A DNA stretch of 64,000 nt from positions 248,001 through 312,000 of the forward strand of contig JBEBGL010000002.1 of the NCBI GenBank assembly GCA_040081465.1, given 5' to 3'. A model generated the notes under the pieces. The model was not told the origin of the DNA. It did no database searches and worked only from the letters and a program-made list of their open reading frames with translations. The position numbers were made by a program, and so were the translations under genes. Positions 1-8,903 of the stretch are shown piece after piece. Position 1 is the first letter of the stretch. Each line of letters opens with the position of its first letter. Origin of the DNA: UBA668 sp040081465 (lineage in GTDB: Bacteria > Actinomycetota > Acidimicrobiia > Acidimicrobiales > Ilumatobacteraceae).

Positions 1-1167
1 GACGAGATGGGCGCCTACGCGAAGCTGTACGGCGGCATTGAGGAACGACTGACGGCTGCGGAAGACCTGCGTGCGAATGGTGCCGGTGCGCACGCGATGT
101 GGCGCTTCGTCGGCGAAAGCGCCGGCGCGCTGAACAGCGCTGTGCGTCGCGAGTCGGCGTTCTTGCGGCTGTGGTGGGCGGTCCAAGGTTCGGTCGGAGT
201 CGGCGCGTCGGTTTCGCTCGTGTCGGGCGCAATCCTGGTCAACAGCGGAGCAATCAGCGTGGGCACCGCGTTCTTGATGTTCCAGTACGTGTTGCTGCTC
301 GAGCGACCACTCGAAGACGTCGTGCATCAACTCGAAACAGTGCAGAAAGCAAACGGTGCGATGGTGCGCGTGATCGACTTGCTGGCGATTGAACCCGCGA
401 TCACTGACAACGGCACTGTCTCCCCCGCCGCTGGTCCGCTGTCAGTCCAGTTCGATGCGGTGTCGTTCCAGTACGAGGATGATGCAGACGACGAGCAGGT
501 GTTGCGCAACATCAGCTTGACCATCGCTCCCGGGCGCTCGGTCGGCGTTGTCGGTCGCACGGGAAGCGGCAAGACAACGCTGTCGCGACTTGTGCTGCGT
601 CTGATCGAAGCCACCGACGGTCAACTCCGGCTCGGTGGAGTTCCCATCGCCGACATTCCGCTGAGCGAACTGCGTCGCCGCGTTGCGATGATTCCGCAAG
701 AGGTCGAGCTCTTCTCCGGCACCGTGCGCGACAACGTCACACTCTTCGACCCAGCACCCAGCGACGAACAAGTGGAAACCGCATTGCGTCTCGCCGGCCT
801 GGTCACGCTCGTTGACGGCGGCATTCACCGCGAGCTGGGCGCCGGCGGCGCGGGCCTGTCGGCAGGTGAAGCGCAGTTACTCGCGCTTGCCCGGGTGTGG
901 GTACGCAACCCTGACCTAGTGGTGCTCGACGAAGCCACATCGCGCGCTGATCCGGAGACCGAGATTCAGCTAGAGGCTGCCGTCGCGGAGTTGATTCGCG
1001 GCCGTACGACGCTGATCATCGCCCATCGGCTCAGCACCTTGCGCCACGTCGATGAGATCGTCGTGATCGATCATGGCCAAATCGTCGAACACGGCGACCG
1101 CGACGTACTCGTTGCCGACGACGAAAGCCGATTCCACCACCTCTTAGATCTGGCCCTCGAGCCATGA
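1..1167 (+). CDS. ABC exporter subunit (permease-ATPase), 5' end outside the window
   Basis: C-terminal part of a half-size ABC exporter. The reading frame is already open at base 1, so the true start and most membrane helices lie upstream; the ATG at 7 is probably internal. Visible are the last transmembrane segments (bases ~180-300) and a full nucleotide-binding domain: Walker A GRTGSGKTT (~residue 183 from that ATG), signature LSAGEAQ (~284), Walker B LVVLDEAT with the catalytic Glu, and the switch His in AHRLST. The signature is degenerate (LSAGE instead of LSGGQ). The stop overlaps the next start as ATGA. The downstream partner has the complementary defect, so I infer an asymmetric heterodimer. 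Substrate unknown. Confidence 0.9.
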   Translation, partial: DEMGAYAKLYGGIEERLTAAEDLRANGAGAHAMWRFVGESAGALNSAVRRESAFLRLWWAVQGSVGVGASVSLVSGAILVNSGAISVGTAFLMFQYVLLLERPLEDVVHQLETVQKANGAMVRVIDLLAIEPAITDNGTVSPAAGPLSVQFDAVSFQYEDDADDEQVLRNISLTIAPGRSVGVVGRTGSGKTTLSRLVLRLIEATDGQLRLGGVPIADIPLSELRRRVAMIPQEVELFSGTVRDNVTLFDPAPSDEQVETALRLAGLVTLVDGGIHRELGAGGAGLSAGEAQLLALARVWVRNPDLVVLDEATSRADPETEIQLEAAVAELIRGRTTLIIAHRLSTLRHVDEIVVIDHGQIVEHGDRDVLVADDESRFHHLLDLALEP

Positions 1168-2885
1168 AGGCGAACCGTGAACCTGGCGTGTGGCGCCTCG
1201 GGTGGCGCGTTGCCAACCATCGATCGCACTTGTTCTGGATGAGCTGGCTGCTGTTCGTCATGTTCTTTACGTTTCCGGTGCTGGGGGGTTGGCTCCTCGG
1301 GGAGGGCTTCGACGCGCTCGAACGTGGCAACCAATCGCAGGTGTATTGGTATGCGGCCGCGGCGCTAGTCACCGATGCACTTCGGATGGCATGCATCCAT
1401 GGCGGCGCACTCTCCTTCACCCGTGTGTGGGTGCACATGCAGACGTTCTTGCGCGCCAACATGATGACGGCGCAGCTCGCCAGCGGCGGACCCGAAGCTG
1501 GGCAGCCAGTTGGTTCTGCAGGTGAAGCGATCACTCACTTCCGCGACGATGTCCAGGACGCGACGCAGTTCGTCGACGGACTGATCGACATCAGCGCCGG
1601 ATTGGTCTTCACCGTGTTCGCGGCTTTCGTGTTGGGCAGTATCGACCTGGGGGCAGCGTCGATCCTGCTCGTCCCGCTCACCGGCGTCGCGCTTGCTACT
1701 CGTTCGCTCGACACGCGCATCAAGCGCTACCGCACTGCCGATCGCGCCGCCGCGTCGAAGGTCAGCGGCTTCCTGGGTGACGTCATGGCCGCAGCAACAA
1801 CGATCAAAGTCAACGACGCGAGCCGCACCACGCTCACTCATCTTCGGGAACTCGTGGATGCGCGCCGCCACACCGCGGTTCGCGATCGAGTGCTGGACGA
1901 AGGCGTACAGGCATTCGCGCAGGGTGCAGCAGACGTCGGGCTGGGCTTTGTGTTGTTGATCACGGCCGGCGGACTCGCATCTGGCGCGTTCGACGTCGGC
2001 AAGCTGGCGGTGTTCGTTGCCTACCTCGGATGGCTCAGCTTCTTGCCGCGCATGGTTGGCCGCGTGCTGGCGCGGCGCAAGCAAGCAGGCGTTGCGTTCG
2101 ACCGCATGCGCGGGCTTGTAGCCGGCAAAGACGTGCGCAACACGGTGCGTGACCGCGAATTGCCAATCGGTCGCCGCGAGATCCGACCGCGGATACCCGC
2201 CGTTCGCCCCGAGCGCAACCCCCTCGAAACCCTCGAAGTTCGCGGCCTAAGCGCGATGTACTTGACCGGCGGGGGTGTTCAGGACGCTTCATTCACGCTT
2301 CGACGTGGAAGCTTCACGGTTCTCACCGGGCCGATCGGCTCGGGCAAGAGCACGCTGTTGCGCGCGATACTCGGCCTGACAATCAACGCAGAGCTGCGCG
2401 GCGACGTGTTGTGGAACGGTGCGGTCATCGATGACCGCGCCGCGTTCCTAGTGCCACCGAACGCGGCTTATCTGTCGCAGGTACCGCAGTTGATCAGCGA
2501 CTCGGTCGGCGAGAACGTGGCTTTGGGTACCGCCTCAGCTGACAGCATCGAGACTGCTCTGACGCTGGCGGCGGTACGCGGCGATATCGACGAGATGCCC
2601 AACGGCCTTGAGACGCTGATCGGCCCTCGCGGGCTACGCCTGTCCGGCGGGCAGCGTCAACGAGTCGCCACCGCACGCGCCCTCGTGCATGCGCCCGAAC
2701 TGGTGGTGCTCGACGATCTGTCGAGCGCGCTCGACGTCGAGACCGAGTTGCAGCTGTGGCACAACCTCGCCGATGCGGGGATGACCGTGCTGGCGGTGTC
2801 GCATCGTGCCGTCGCGTTCGATCGCGCCGATCAGGTTTTGCGGCTCGAAGCTGGCCGGATGGTCGACGCTTACGCGGCGACGTAG
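1164..2885 (+). CDS. ABC exporter subunit (permease-ATPase), partner of the preceding gene
   Basis: Complete 573-residue half-transporter: about six membrane helices in residues ~20-320 and an ATPase domain from ~350. Walker A is GPIGSGKST (~390), signature is a canonical LSGGQRQR (~493), and Walker B ends LVVLDDLSSALD, with Asp where the catalytic Glu normally sits; the switch His is kept (SHR). In heterodimeric exporters such Asp subunits supply the good signature to the partner's active site, and the upstream gene fits that exactly. The start overlaps the upstream stop (ATGA), so the two are translationally coupled. The 3' end overlaps the convergent gene by 16 bp. Drug, lipid or peptide export are all possible. 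Confidence 0.9.
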   Translation: MKANREPGVWRLGWRVANHRSHLFWMSWLLFVMFFTFPVLGGWLLGEGFDALERGNQSQVYWYAAAALVTDALRMACIHGGALSFTRVWVHMQTFLRANMMTAQLASGGPEAGQPVGSAGEAITHFRDDVQDATQFVDGLIDISAGLVFTVFAAFVLGSIDLGAASILLVPLTGVALATRSLDTRIKRYRTADRAAASKVSGFLGDVMAAATTIKVNDASRTTLTHLRELVDARRHTAVRDRVLDEGVQAFAQGAADVGLGFVLLITAGGLASGAFDVGKLAVFVAYLGWLSFLPRMVGRVLARRKQAGVAFDRMRGLVAGKDVRNTVRDRELPIGRREIRPRIPAVRPERNPLETLEVRGLSAMYLTGGGVQDASFTLRRGSFTVLTGPIGSGKSTLLRAILGLTINAELRGDVLWNGAVIDDRAAFLVPPNAAYLSQVPQLISDSVGENVALGTASADSIETALTLAAVRGDIDEMPNGLETLIGPRGLRLSGGQRQRVATARALVHAPELVVLDDLSSALDVETELQLWHNLADAGMTVLAVSHRAVAFDRADQVLRLEAGRMVDAYAAT

Positions 2886-3922
2886 GCCGCGACCAACGAG
2901 ACCGCAGCGACAAGCACCCAGCTCAACAGACCGAGCGCGAGCGGGCGACGACCGACGGCGCGTAGCTTGGCAAGCGAGACGCCAGCGCCGAGGCCTACCA
3001 GGCCCATACCCATCAGCAAGGTCTCGACGTGCTTAATGCGCTCGAGCCAAACATCGGGAATGACGTCGGTTGTCCGAATGGCGACGGCCACGAGGAAAAG
3101 CGCAATGAAGAGCGGCAGCACCGGCGGCAACGAGGTCTCAACTTCACCCTCAACGTCAGCGCGTGAATCACTCGCATGACGGCGGCGATACGAGAGCGCA
3201 ATTGCGGCGAGCAGTGGAGCGAGCAGTGCAACTCGCGTGAGCTTGACCACGACTGCCGCTTCCAGCGCAACTGCGTTGCGGGTACTCGCGGTGGCGACCA
3301 CCTGCCCAACATCGTGGACCGAGGCTCCAACCCATGCACCGAAGTGGGCATCGGTCATGTGCATCAGGGAAGCAGCGAGCGGCAGCACCGCGATTGCAAG
3401 CGACCCACACAACGTGACGAGTGCGATCGAGTAGGCGACGTCTTCTTCGGTCGCGTCGGAGAACGGCTCGGCCGCAGCAATCGCCGACGCACCACAGATC
3501 GAGTAACCCGTCGCCACCAGCAACGACAGCCCCGGCGACAGTCCCAACTTCTTGCCGATCCATTGGGTTCCGAAGAAGGTGGCAATGACGACCACGCAGA
3601 CTGCGGCGAGCGCGCGCGGACCGAGGTGGGCAACATCGCGGAGGGAGAGCCGAAAGCCGACCAGCACGATGCCAGCCCGCAGAATGTGGCGAGCGCTCCA
3701 CTTCAAGCCGGGCTGCATCGATGGTCGAACGACGCCGACGTTGGCGGCGATCGCTCCGAACAACACAGCAACCACTAACGCCGAAAGCCAGCCGACCGAC
3801 TCGTGTAGTGCGATACCGACAAGCGAGCCGACCAGCGCGAAGAGAAGCCCGATGCCAATGCGGCGAGCGTACGAGATGGCGCAGGTAGCCCGTGATTCCA
3901 CTTGCACCGGCCGGGCTATCAT
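2870..3922 (-). CDS. YeiH/UPF0324-family membrane protein (putative anion exporter)
   Basis: 350-residue polytopic protein with about 9-10 hydrophobic helices. It contains the family's conserved central block (ATGYSICGASAIAA and the later GASVHDVGQVVA), known from the YeiH/UPF0324 group that is tentatively called sulfate exporters; the substrate is not firmly established. The frame stays open to 4327, but that part is antisense to pyrR, so I take the ATG at 3922 (MIARPVQV), just outside the pyr leader. It is divergent from pyrR and converges on the ABC exporter gene with a 16-bp overlap. Confidence 0.85.
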   Translation of the reverse strand: MIARPVQVESRATCAISYARRIGIGLLFALVGSLVGIALHESVGWLSALVVAVLFGAIAANVGVVRPSMQPGLKWSARHILRAGIVLVGFRLSLRDVAHLGPRALAAVCVVVIATFFGTQWIGKKLGLSPGLSLLVATGYSICGASAIAAAEPFSDATEEDVAYSIALVTLCGSLAIAVLPLAASLMHMTDAHFGAWVGASVHDVGQVVATASTRNAVALEAAVVVKLTRVALLAPLLAAIALSYRRRHASDSRADVEGEVETSLPPVLPLFIALFLVAVAIRTTDVIPDVWLERIKHVETLLMGMGLVGLGAGVSLAKLRAVGRRPLALGLLSWVLVAAVSLVAAYVAA

Positions 3923-3929
3923 CCCGGCA

Positions 3930-3960
3930 ACGTGAAATGGGTCCAGTGAGGCCCGTACGT
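3930..3960 (+). promoter_or_regulatory. PyrR-binding RNA hairpin in the pyr operon leader
   Basis: The leader can fold into the PyrR binding loop: lower stem ACGU (3930-3933) with ACGU (3957-3960), a purine-rich left-side bulge GAAAU (3934-3938), an upper GGG/CCC stem and the apical UCCAGUGAGG. The core 3939-3954 matches the classic PyrR consensus AGUCCNGNGAGGYU closely. The hairpin ends two bases before the Shine-Dalgarno GAGGGA (3962-3967) of pyrR. No terminator follows it, so I infer UMP-dependent translational repression, as known for mycobacterial PyrR, rather than Bacillus-style attenuation. Confidence 0.75.
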
Positions 3961-3971
3961 AGAGGGACGAA

Positions 3972-4517
3972 GTGGCCGGCACCGAAGAGCGCGATTCAGG
4001 CGGCGAGTCGTCGCTGCGCACAGTGTTGAGCGCCGACGACGTGCGCCGTGCCCTCACACGCATCGCCCACGAGATCATCGAGCGCAACCAGGGCGTCGAG
4101 GGCTTAGCGGTCGTCGGATTGCAGCGCGGCGGAGTTTGGGTTGCACAAGCTCTTGCCAGCTTGTTGTCCGCAATTGATCCTCCGCACGAGGTACCGCTCG
4201 GATCACTTGATGTCAGCTTCCACCGCGACGACGTCGGTTTGCGGCCGATCGTTCCCGCCAGTGTCACCGACATCGTCGGTTCACTCGATGGGCGCACGAT
4301 CGTGTTGGTCGACGATGTGTTGTTCACGGGGCGAACAGTGCGCGCGGCGCTCGAGGCGTTGAACGATTACGGCCGGCCGAGTGCTGTGCAACTGGCGGTG
4401 CTGGTCGATCGCGGTCATCGCGAGCTTCCGATCCGACCCGACTTCGTTGGTAAGAATCTTCCGACAAGCCGCGACGAGTTGGTCGTGGCGACTGCCGACG
4501 GAGTGTCAATCCGATGA
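3972..4517 (+). CDS. pyrR: Bifunctional pyr operon regulator / uracil phosphoribosyltransferase PyrR
   Basis: 181 residues, the normal PyrR length. It carries the type I phosphoribosyltransferase PRPP loop VLVDDVLFTGRT (~residues 109-120) and the family's basic RNA-binding region around LQRGGVW. PyrR binds pyr mRNA in response to UMP/UTP and can make UMP from uracil and PRPP. It starts at GTG 3972, five bases after GAGGGA, right behind a hairpin matching its own binding site, so it probably represses itself and the whole operon. It overlaps pyrB by ATGA. Confidence 0.95.
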   Translation: MAGTEERDSGGESSLRTVLSADDVRRALTRIAHEIIERNQGVEGLAVVGLQRGGVWVAQALASLLSAIDPPHEVPLGSLDVSFHRDDVGLRPIVPASVTDIVGSLDGRTIVLVDDVLFTGRTVRAALEALNDYGRPSAVQLAVLVDRGHRELPIRPDFVGKNLPTSRDELVVATADGVSIR

Positions 4518-5452
4518 AGCACCTGCTGTCGATCGAAGATCTTGGTGCAGACGACATTCACCGACTACTCGAGCTCACCGATCACATGGTCGAGATCAGC
4601 AGCCGACCCATCCCGAAGGTGCCGGCGCTACGCGGCAAGAACGTAGTCAGTCTGTTCTTCGAAGACTCCACTCGCACGCGTACAAGTTTCGACACGGCTG
4701 CCAAGCGGCTCAGTGCCGACACGATGAACTTCACGGTTTCGTCGAGCAGCGTCAGCAAGGGTGAAAGCCTGCGCGACACGATCGAAACCATCGCTGCGAT
4801 GGGTGTCGATGCGTTCGTCGTACGCCATCGCAGCAGCGGCGCACCCGAAATGATCACGCGCTGGACGAACGCCAGCATCATCAACGCCGGCGACGGTTGG
4901 CACCAACACCCAACGCAAGCGTTGCTCGATTGCTACACGATTCGCACTGGGCTCAATCGCCGCGACGGCTTCGACGGGCTGCACATTGCGATCGTGGGCG
5001 ACATTCGCCACAGTCGCGTCGCGCGCAGCGACGTGCAGGCGTTCGCCGGGCTCGGCGCGCGCGTGACTCTGGTCGCTCCCCCAACGCTGCTGCCGCCCTC
5101 GATCGAGAGCTGGCCGGTTGAAGTCAGCCACGATCTCGACTCGCTACTCCCCGATCTCGACGTCCTGTACCTGCTGCGCGTGCAACGCGAACGCATGGAG
5201 GAGGCGCTATTGCCATCGCTGCACGAGTACTCGCTTCTCTACGGCCTCACAGATGCGCGAGCAGCTCGACTGCCACCACATGCCTTGGTAATGCACCCGG
5301 GGCCGATGAACCGGGGTGTCGAGATGGTGGCCGACCCAGGCGAGCTACCCGGCTCGGTGATTCTCAACCAGGTCACTAACGGCGTCGCAGTGCGCATGGC
5401 CGTGCTGTTTTGGCTACTCGGCTCCGGCACCGACCTATCGGAGGCATCGTGA
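4514..5452 (+). CDS. pyrB: Aspartate carbamoyltransferase catalytic subunit
   Basis: 312 residues, full length. Carbamoyl phosphate + L-aspartate to N-carbamoyl-L-aspartate, the committed step of pyrimidine synthesis. The carbamoyl-phosphate site FFEDSTRTRTSF is at ~48-59, HPTQALLD at ~131 and the C-terminal HPGPMNRG near 260. No pyrI regulatory subunit follows; pyrC does, overlapping as GTGA. Control is therefore probably through PyrR on the mRNA rather than allosteric through PyrI. Confidence 0.97.
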   Translation: MKHLLSIEDLGADDIHRLLELTDHMVEISSRPIPKVPALRGKNVVSLFFEDSTRTRTSFDTAAKRLSADTMNFTVSSSSVSKGESLRDTIETIAAMGVDAFVVRHRSSGAPEMITRWTNASIINAGDGWHQHPTQALLDCYTIRTGLNRRDGFDGLHIAIVGDIRHSRVARSDVQAFAGLGARVTLVAPPTLLPPSIESWPVEVSHDLDSLLPDLDVLYLLRVQRERMEEALLPSLHEYSLLYGLTDARAARLPPHALVMHPGPMNRGVEMVADPGELPGSVILNQVTNGVAVRMAVLFWLLGSGTDLSEAS

Positions 5453-6726
5453 CTCGGTTGGTGATTCGGGGCGGCACGTTGCTGGACCAGTCGGGCGAGC
5501 GCATTGGCGACGTCGCGATCGAAGACGGTCGTATCGCAGCGGTTGGCGACAAGCTCACCGGCGACCGAGTGCTCGACGCGCACGGCTGCAAGGTTTCGCC
5601 AGGCTTCGTCGACCTGCACGTGCACTTGCGCGAGCCAGGCAAAGAGGAAGCCGAGACAATCGAGACCGGCAGTCGAGCGGCAGCCCTCGGCGGATTCACC
5701 GCGGTGATCGCGATGCCGAACACCGAACCGGCACACGACACCGTGTCAGTCGTCGACTTCGTGCGCGCGCAGGGGCAGAAGGCCGGGCTGTGCGAAGTGC
5801 TGCCGTCGGGTTGCATCACGGTCGGCCGCGCGGGCACACAGTTGGCGCCATTCGCCGAACTTGCCGCCGCGGGCGTCCACCTATTCACCGACGACGGCAA
5901 TGGTGTGCAAGATCCGCAACTGATGCGACGGGCGCTCGAATACGCCGGCCCACTCGGCATCGTGCTCGCGCAACATTGTGAGGTCACCGCGCTCACGAAG
6001 GGTGCCGTGATGCACGAGGGCGCTTGCTGCAGTCGGTTGGGTCTTCCCGGCTGGCCCGCGATCGCCGAAGAGTTGATGGTGATGCGCGACATCGAACTAG
6101 TTCGCCTGACGGGTGTAGCGATGCACTTCTTGCACCTCAGCACTGCGCGCAGCGTGCAGATGGTGCGCGCCGCGAAGGCAGACGGATTGCCGATCACCGC
6201 CGAGGCCGCGCCGCACCACTTCACGCTCACCGACGAACAACTCAACGGCTACGACCCGGTCTTCAAGGTCAACCCACCATTGCGCACGCGCGCCGACATC
6301 GATGCAATCAAGGCCGGTCTCGCCGACGGCACGATCGACGCGATCGCCACCGATCACGCACCGCACGCCCCGCACACCAAAGAGGTGCCGCTCGATGAAG
6401 CGCCGCCCGGCATGCTCGGTCTCGAGACCGCGCTGGCGCTATCGATCAGCGAACTCGACATGCCATTGGCCGACATCGTTGCCGCGCTGAGTTGGAAGCC
6501 AGCAGCAATCGCGGGCGTGGCGGATCGTCACGGTCGGCCGATCGCAGTCGGCGAACCAGCGAACCTGACCGTCTTCGATCCAAGCGAGCAGTGGACAGTG
6601 GTCCCAGCCCAATTGGCGAGCAAGAGCAGAAACACCCCCTACGCCGGCAGATCCGTCCGTGGGAAGGTGCGACACACCATCCTCAACGGAGTGGCAGTAG
6701 TAGTAAACAGTTCCCCCACAAGGTGA
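5449..6726 (+). CDS. pyrC: Dihydroorotase
   Basis: 425 residues, class I dihydroorotase (amidohydrolase superfamily), interconverting carbamoyl aspartate and dihydroorotate. The metal-binding HxH is in DLHVHLREPG (~55-64) and the catalytic Asp in ATDHAPH (~300). The frame is open from an ATG at 5410, but the GTG at 5449 overlaps the pyrB stop (GTGA) and begins the conserved LVIRGG strand, so it is the likely start. It is the last gene of this pyr operon; carA/carB and pyrD/E/F are not in the window. Four bases after the stop begins a fourfold palindromic repeat. Confidence 0.95.
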   Translation: MTRLVIRGGTLLDQSGERIGDVAIEDGRIAAVGDKLTGDRVLDAHGCKVSPGFVDLHVHLREPGKEEAETIETGSRAAALGGFTAVIAMPNTEPAHDTVSVVDFVRAQGQKAGLCEVLPSGCITVGRAGTQLAPFAELAAAGVHLFTDDGNGVQDPQLMRRALEYAGPLGIVLAQHCEVTALTKGAVMHEGACCSRLGLPGWPAIAEELMVMRDIELVRLTGVAMHFLHLSTARSVQMVRAAKADGLPITAEAAPHHFTLTDEQLNGYDPVFKVNPPLRTRADIDAIKAGLADGTIDAIATDHAPHAPHTKEVPLDEAPPGMLGLETALALSISELDMPLADIVAALSWKPAAIAGVADRHGRPIAVGEPANLTVFDPSEQWTVVPAQLASKSRNTPYAGRSVRGKVRHTILNGVAVVVNSSPTR

Positions 6727-6730
6727 TCTG

Positions 6731-6832
6731 AGTCGAGTGTTTGCTGCAGGTTTGGCTGGTGTCGAGTGTTTCCTGCCCGTGTGCAGGCACGAAACACTCG
6801 GCGGTCCTAGATCCTGCAGGAAACACTCGACT
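6731..6832. repeat. Fourfold palindromic repeat with 29-bp phasing (copy A)
   Basis: Four copies of the 9-mer CGAGTGTTT: two direct (6734-6742, 6763-6771) then two inverted (6792-6800, 6821-6829), each exactly 29 bp from the next. The outer 20-bp arms (6731-6750 and 6813-6832) are inverted with one mismatch; the inner pair forms a second palindrome around 6763-6800. It fills the space between the convergent pyrC and adk stops. A second copy lies at 23471-23540, with 20-nt and 40-nt stretches identical. It could be a bidirectional terminator, a REP-like element or a protein-binding array. Confidence 0.85.
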
Positions 6833-6847
6833 GAAACCGTCGGACTA

Positions 6848-7519
6848 CTAGCGGGTGCGGTTTTGGCGGGCTTCTTCTACTGCTGCTGTGATTCGCCTTG
6901 ACACTTCGTCGGCGCTCGCCACTCCGTCGATGATTCGCAGCCGGCCGTCCGATTGGTAGAACTCGATCAACGGCTCGGTCAGCTCGTCGTAGAGATCGAG
7001 GCGGTGAATGATGGCCTCAGGAGTGTCGTCGTCGCGGCGCACAACATCGCCACCGCATACTTCACAAATCCATGGCAAGCGCTCGATACCGCTCGACACG
7101 TAGTTGGTGCCGCAGTCGCTACACACTCGTCGCGCCGACAGTCGGTTCAGCACCATCTCGCGCGGCACCTCGAGATCGATGACGATGTCGATGGGCAATT
7201 GTGCGGTGATCTCGTCGAGCGCGATCGCCTGTGGAACCGTGCGCGGGAATCCATCGAGGATGTAGCCACGACCCATCGCGTCAGCTTGCGTCAAACGCTC
7301 GCGAATCAGCCCGACCATGATGTCGTCGCCGACCAAGCCGCCTTGGTCCATAACCAGCTTGGCTAGCCGACCAAGTTCGCTGCCCTCGCGCTCGGCGGCG
7401 CGCAACATGTCACCGGTGCTGATGTGGGGCACCACAAATTGTCGTGAGAGCCGTACGCATTGTGTTCCCTTGCCAGCGCCTTGGCGACCGAGCAAGATCA
7501 GCCGGGCGCCCAGGATCAC
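6848..7519 (-). CDS. adk: Adenylate kinase
   Basis: 223 residues, long (LID-containing) adenylate kinase: ATP + AMP to 2 ADP. The P-loop is GRQGAGKGT (~12-20), followed by the AMP site STGDMLRA. The LID has a zinc ribbon, CSDCG and CEVCG (~135 and ~155), the Gram-positive type. It starts with GTG at 7519, overlapping the secY stop (GTGA). In the common spc operon adk is followed by map and infA; here it ends the operon and faces pyrC across the palindromic repeat. Confidence 0.96.
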   Translation of the reverse strand: MILGARLILLGRQGAGKGTQCVRLSRQFVVPHISTGDMLRAAEREGSELGRLAKLVMDQGGLVGDDIMVGLIRERLTQADAMGRGYILDGFPRTVPQAIALDEITAQLPIDIVIDLEVPREMVLNRLSARRVCSDCGTNYVSSGIERLPWICEVCGGDVVRRDDDTPEAIIHRLDLYDELTEPLIEFYQSDGRLRIIDGVASADEVSRRITAAVEEARQNRTR

Positions 7520-8850
7520 TTCAGGAAGCCCTCGTAGTTGCGCAGCATCAACTGACTGTCGATCTGTCGCATCAACTCAAGCGCTACACCGACGGCAATC
7601 AGCACGGTGGTGCCAGCGAACGGGAAGTTCTGAACATCGAACGCCCACAGCAGCAGGTACGGAAGAATCGCGATGACGGCGATGAAAACCGCACCGGGCA
7701 ATGTGATTCGGTTGACGGCCTTGGCCAGGTAGGCCTCGGTCTGCGGGCCTGGGCGCACGCCAGGAATGAAGCCACCCTGGCGACGGATCTGGTCTGCTTG
7801 ACGAATCGGGTCGAACGCGATCGAGTTGTAGAAGTAGGCGAAGGCAACGATCATCAGCGAGAACAGCAAGATGTACACGATGTTCTGGCTGTTGACGAGG
7901 TACTTCTCGACGATTTGCTGCACTCGGTAGCGCCAACCACCGTCTGTACCGCCGAGCAGGTTCGACATCAGCACGGGCAACAACAGCACCGAGCTGGCGA
8001 AGATGATCGGAACAACGCCGCTCTGGTTGACCTTCAACGGAATGTATGTGCTCTGCCCGCCATACATGCGACGACCGACGACTCGTTTCGCGAACTGCAC
8101 GGGTATGCGCCGTTGCGCGAGTTCGACACGAACTACAGCGAAGACAATGAAGATGCAAAGCGCCAGCAGGATTCCGAAGATGAACGCGTTCTTCTCGACC
8201 CACACTGAGTAGAAGCCGGACGGCAGACTGCTGACCACGGAGGCGAAGATGACCATGCTCATGCCGTTGCCGATACCGCGCTGACTAATGAGCTCGCCCA
8301 ACCACATCAATACCGCAGTGCCACCGACGAGCGTCATGATGACGAGATAACCGCGCGGCCACATTCCATCGGGCAAGAGCTTCAGGTTTGTCGGCAGGTT
8401 CTGCGCGGCACCGAAGAAGGCGTTGCCGTTGCCGTTACCGAAGATGAACGTGAGTGCCGTCGCTTGCAGCGTCGAGATGCCGATCGCGAGGTAACGCGTG
8501 TACTGCGTGATCTTGCGCTGACCGACGGCACCTTCCTGCTGCAACTTCTCGAGCTTGGGAATGACCACACCAAGAACCTGCATGATGATGCTGGCCGTGA
8601 TGTACGGCATGATGCCGAGCGCGAAGATGCTGAAGCTGGCAAACGCGCCACCACTGAAGAGGTTGAAGAAGCCGAGCGCTCCCTGCGAGTTGGCTGACTC
8701 TTTCAGCTGGCGCACCGCCAGGTCGTCGATACCGGGAACGCGAATCGCGACACCGACGCGATACAGCAGCACCATGGCCATCAGGAACAAGATCTTGTTC
8801 CGCAGATCTGGCACCCTGAAGACGTTCCTCAAGTTGGAGAACACGTGCAA
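7516..8850 (-). CDS. secY: Preprotein translocase subunit SecY
   Basis: 444 residues with ten predicted membrane helices, the central channel of the Sec translocon in the cytoplasmic membrane. Family sequence is clear throughout, for example the TM2 region LGIMPYITASIIMQ and the cytosolic C5 loop QADQIRRQGGFIPGVRPG. It sits at its usual place after rplO (53-bp gap) and is coupled to adk by a GTGA overlap. Confidence 0.97.
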   Translation of the reverse strand: MHVFSNLRNVFRVPDLRNKILFLMAMVLLYRVGVAIRVPGIDDLAVRQLKESANSQGALGFFNLFSGGAFASFSIFALGIMPYITASIIMQVLGVVIPKLEKLQQEGAVGQRKITQYTRYLAIGISTLQATALTFIFGNGNGNAFFGAAQNLPTNLKLLPDGMWPRGYLVIMTLVGGTAVLMWLGELISQRGIGNGMSMVIFASVVSSLPSGFYSVWVEKNAFIFGILLALCIFIVFAVVRVELAQRRIPVQFAKRVVGRRMYGGQSTYIPLKVNQSGVVPIIFASSVLLLPVLMSNLLGGTDGGWRYRVQQIVEKYLVNSQNIVYILLFSLMIVAFAYFYNSIAFDPIRQADQIRRQGGFIPGVRPGPQTEAYLAKAVNRITLPGAVFIAVIAILPYLLLWAFDVQNFPFAGTTVLIAVGVALELMRQIDSQLMLRNYEGFLK

Positions 8851-8903
8851 GCTCCCAGTGGTTTACGAGTACGACGGTTGTTGGTTAGAACAAACGAGCT
8901 AGA

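Noticed and set aside
4010..4327. N-terminal extension of the YeiH-like gene through pyrR
   Set aside because: It would be antisense to pyrR and its leader hairpin and has no membrane or conserved sequence; ATG 3922 gives the family length.
6734..6829. CRISPR-like array, since a 9-mer recurs every 29 bp
   Set aside because: Units alternate from direct to inverted and are only four; the spacers are not unique sequences of CRISPR size, and no cas gene is near.
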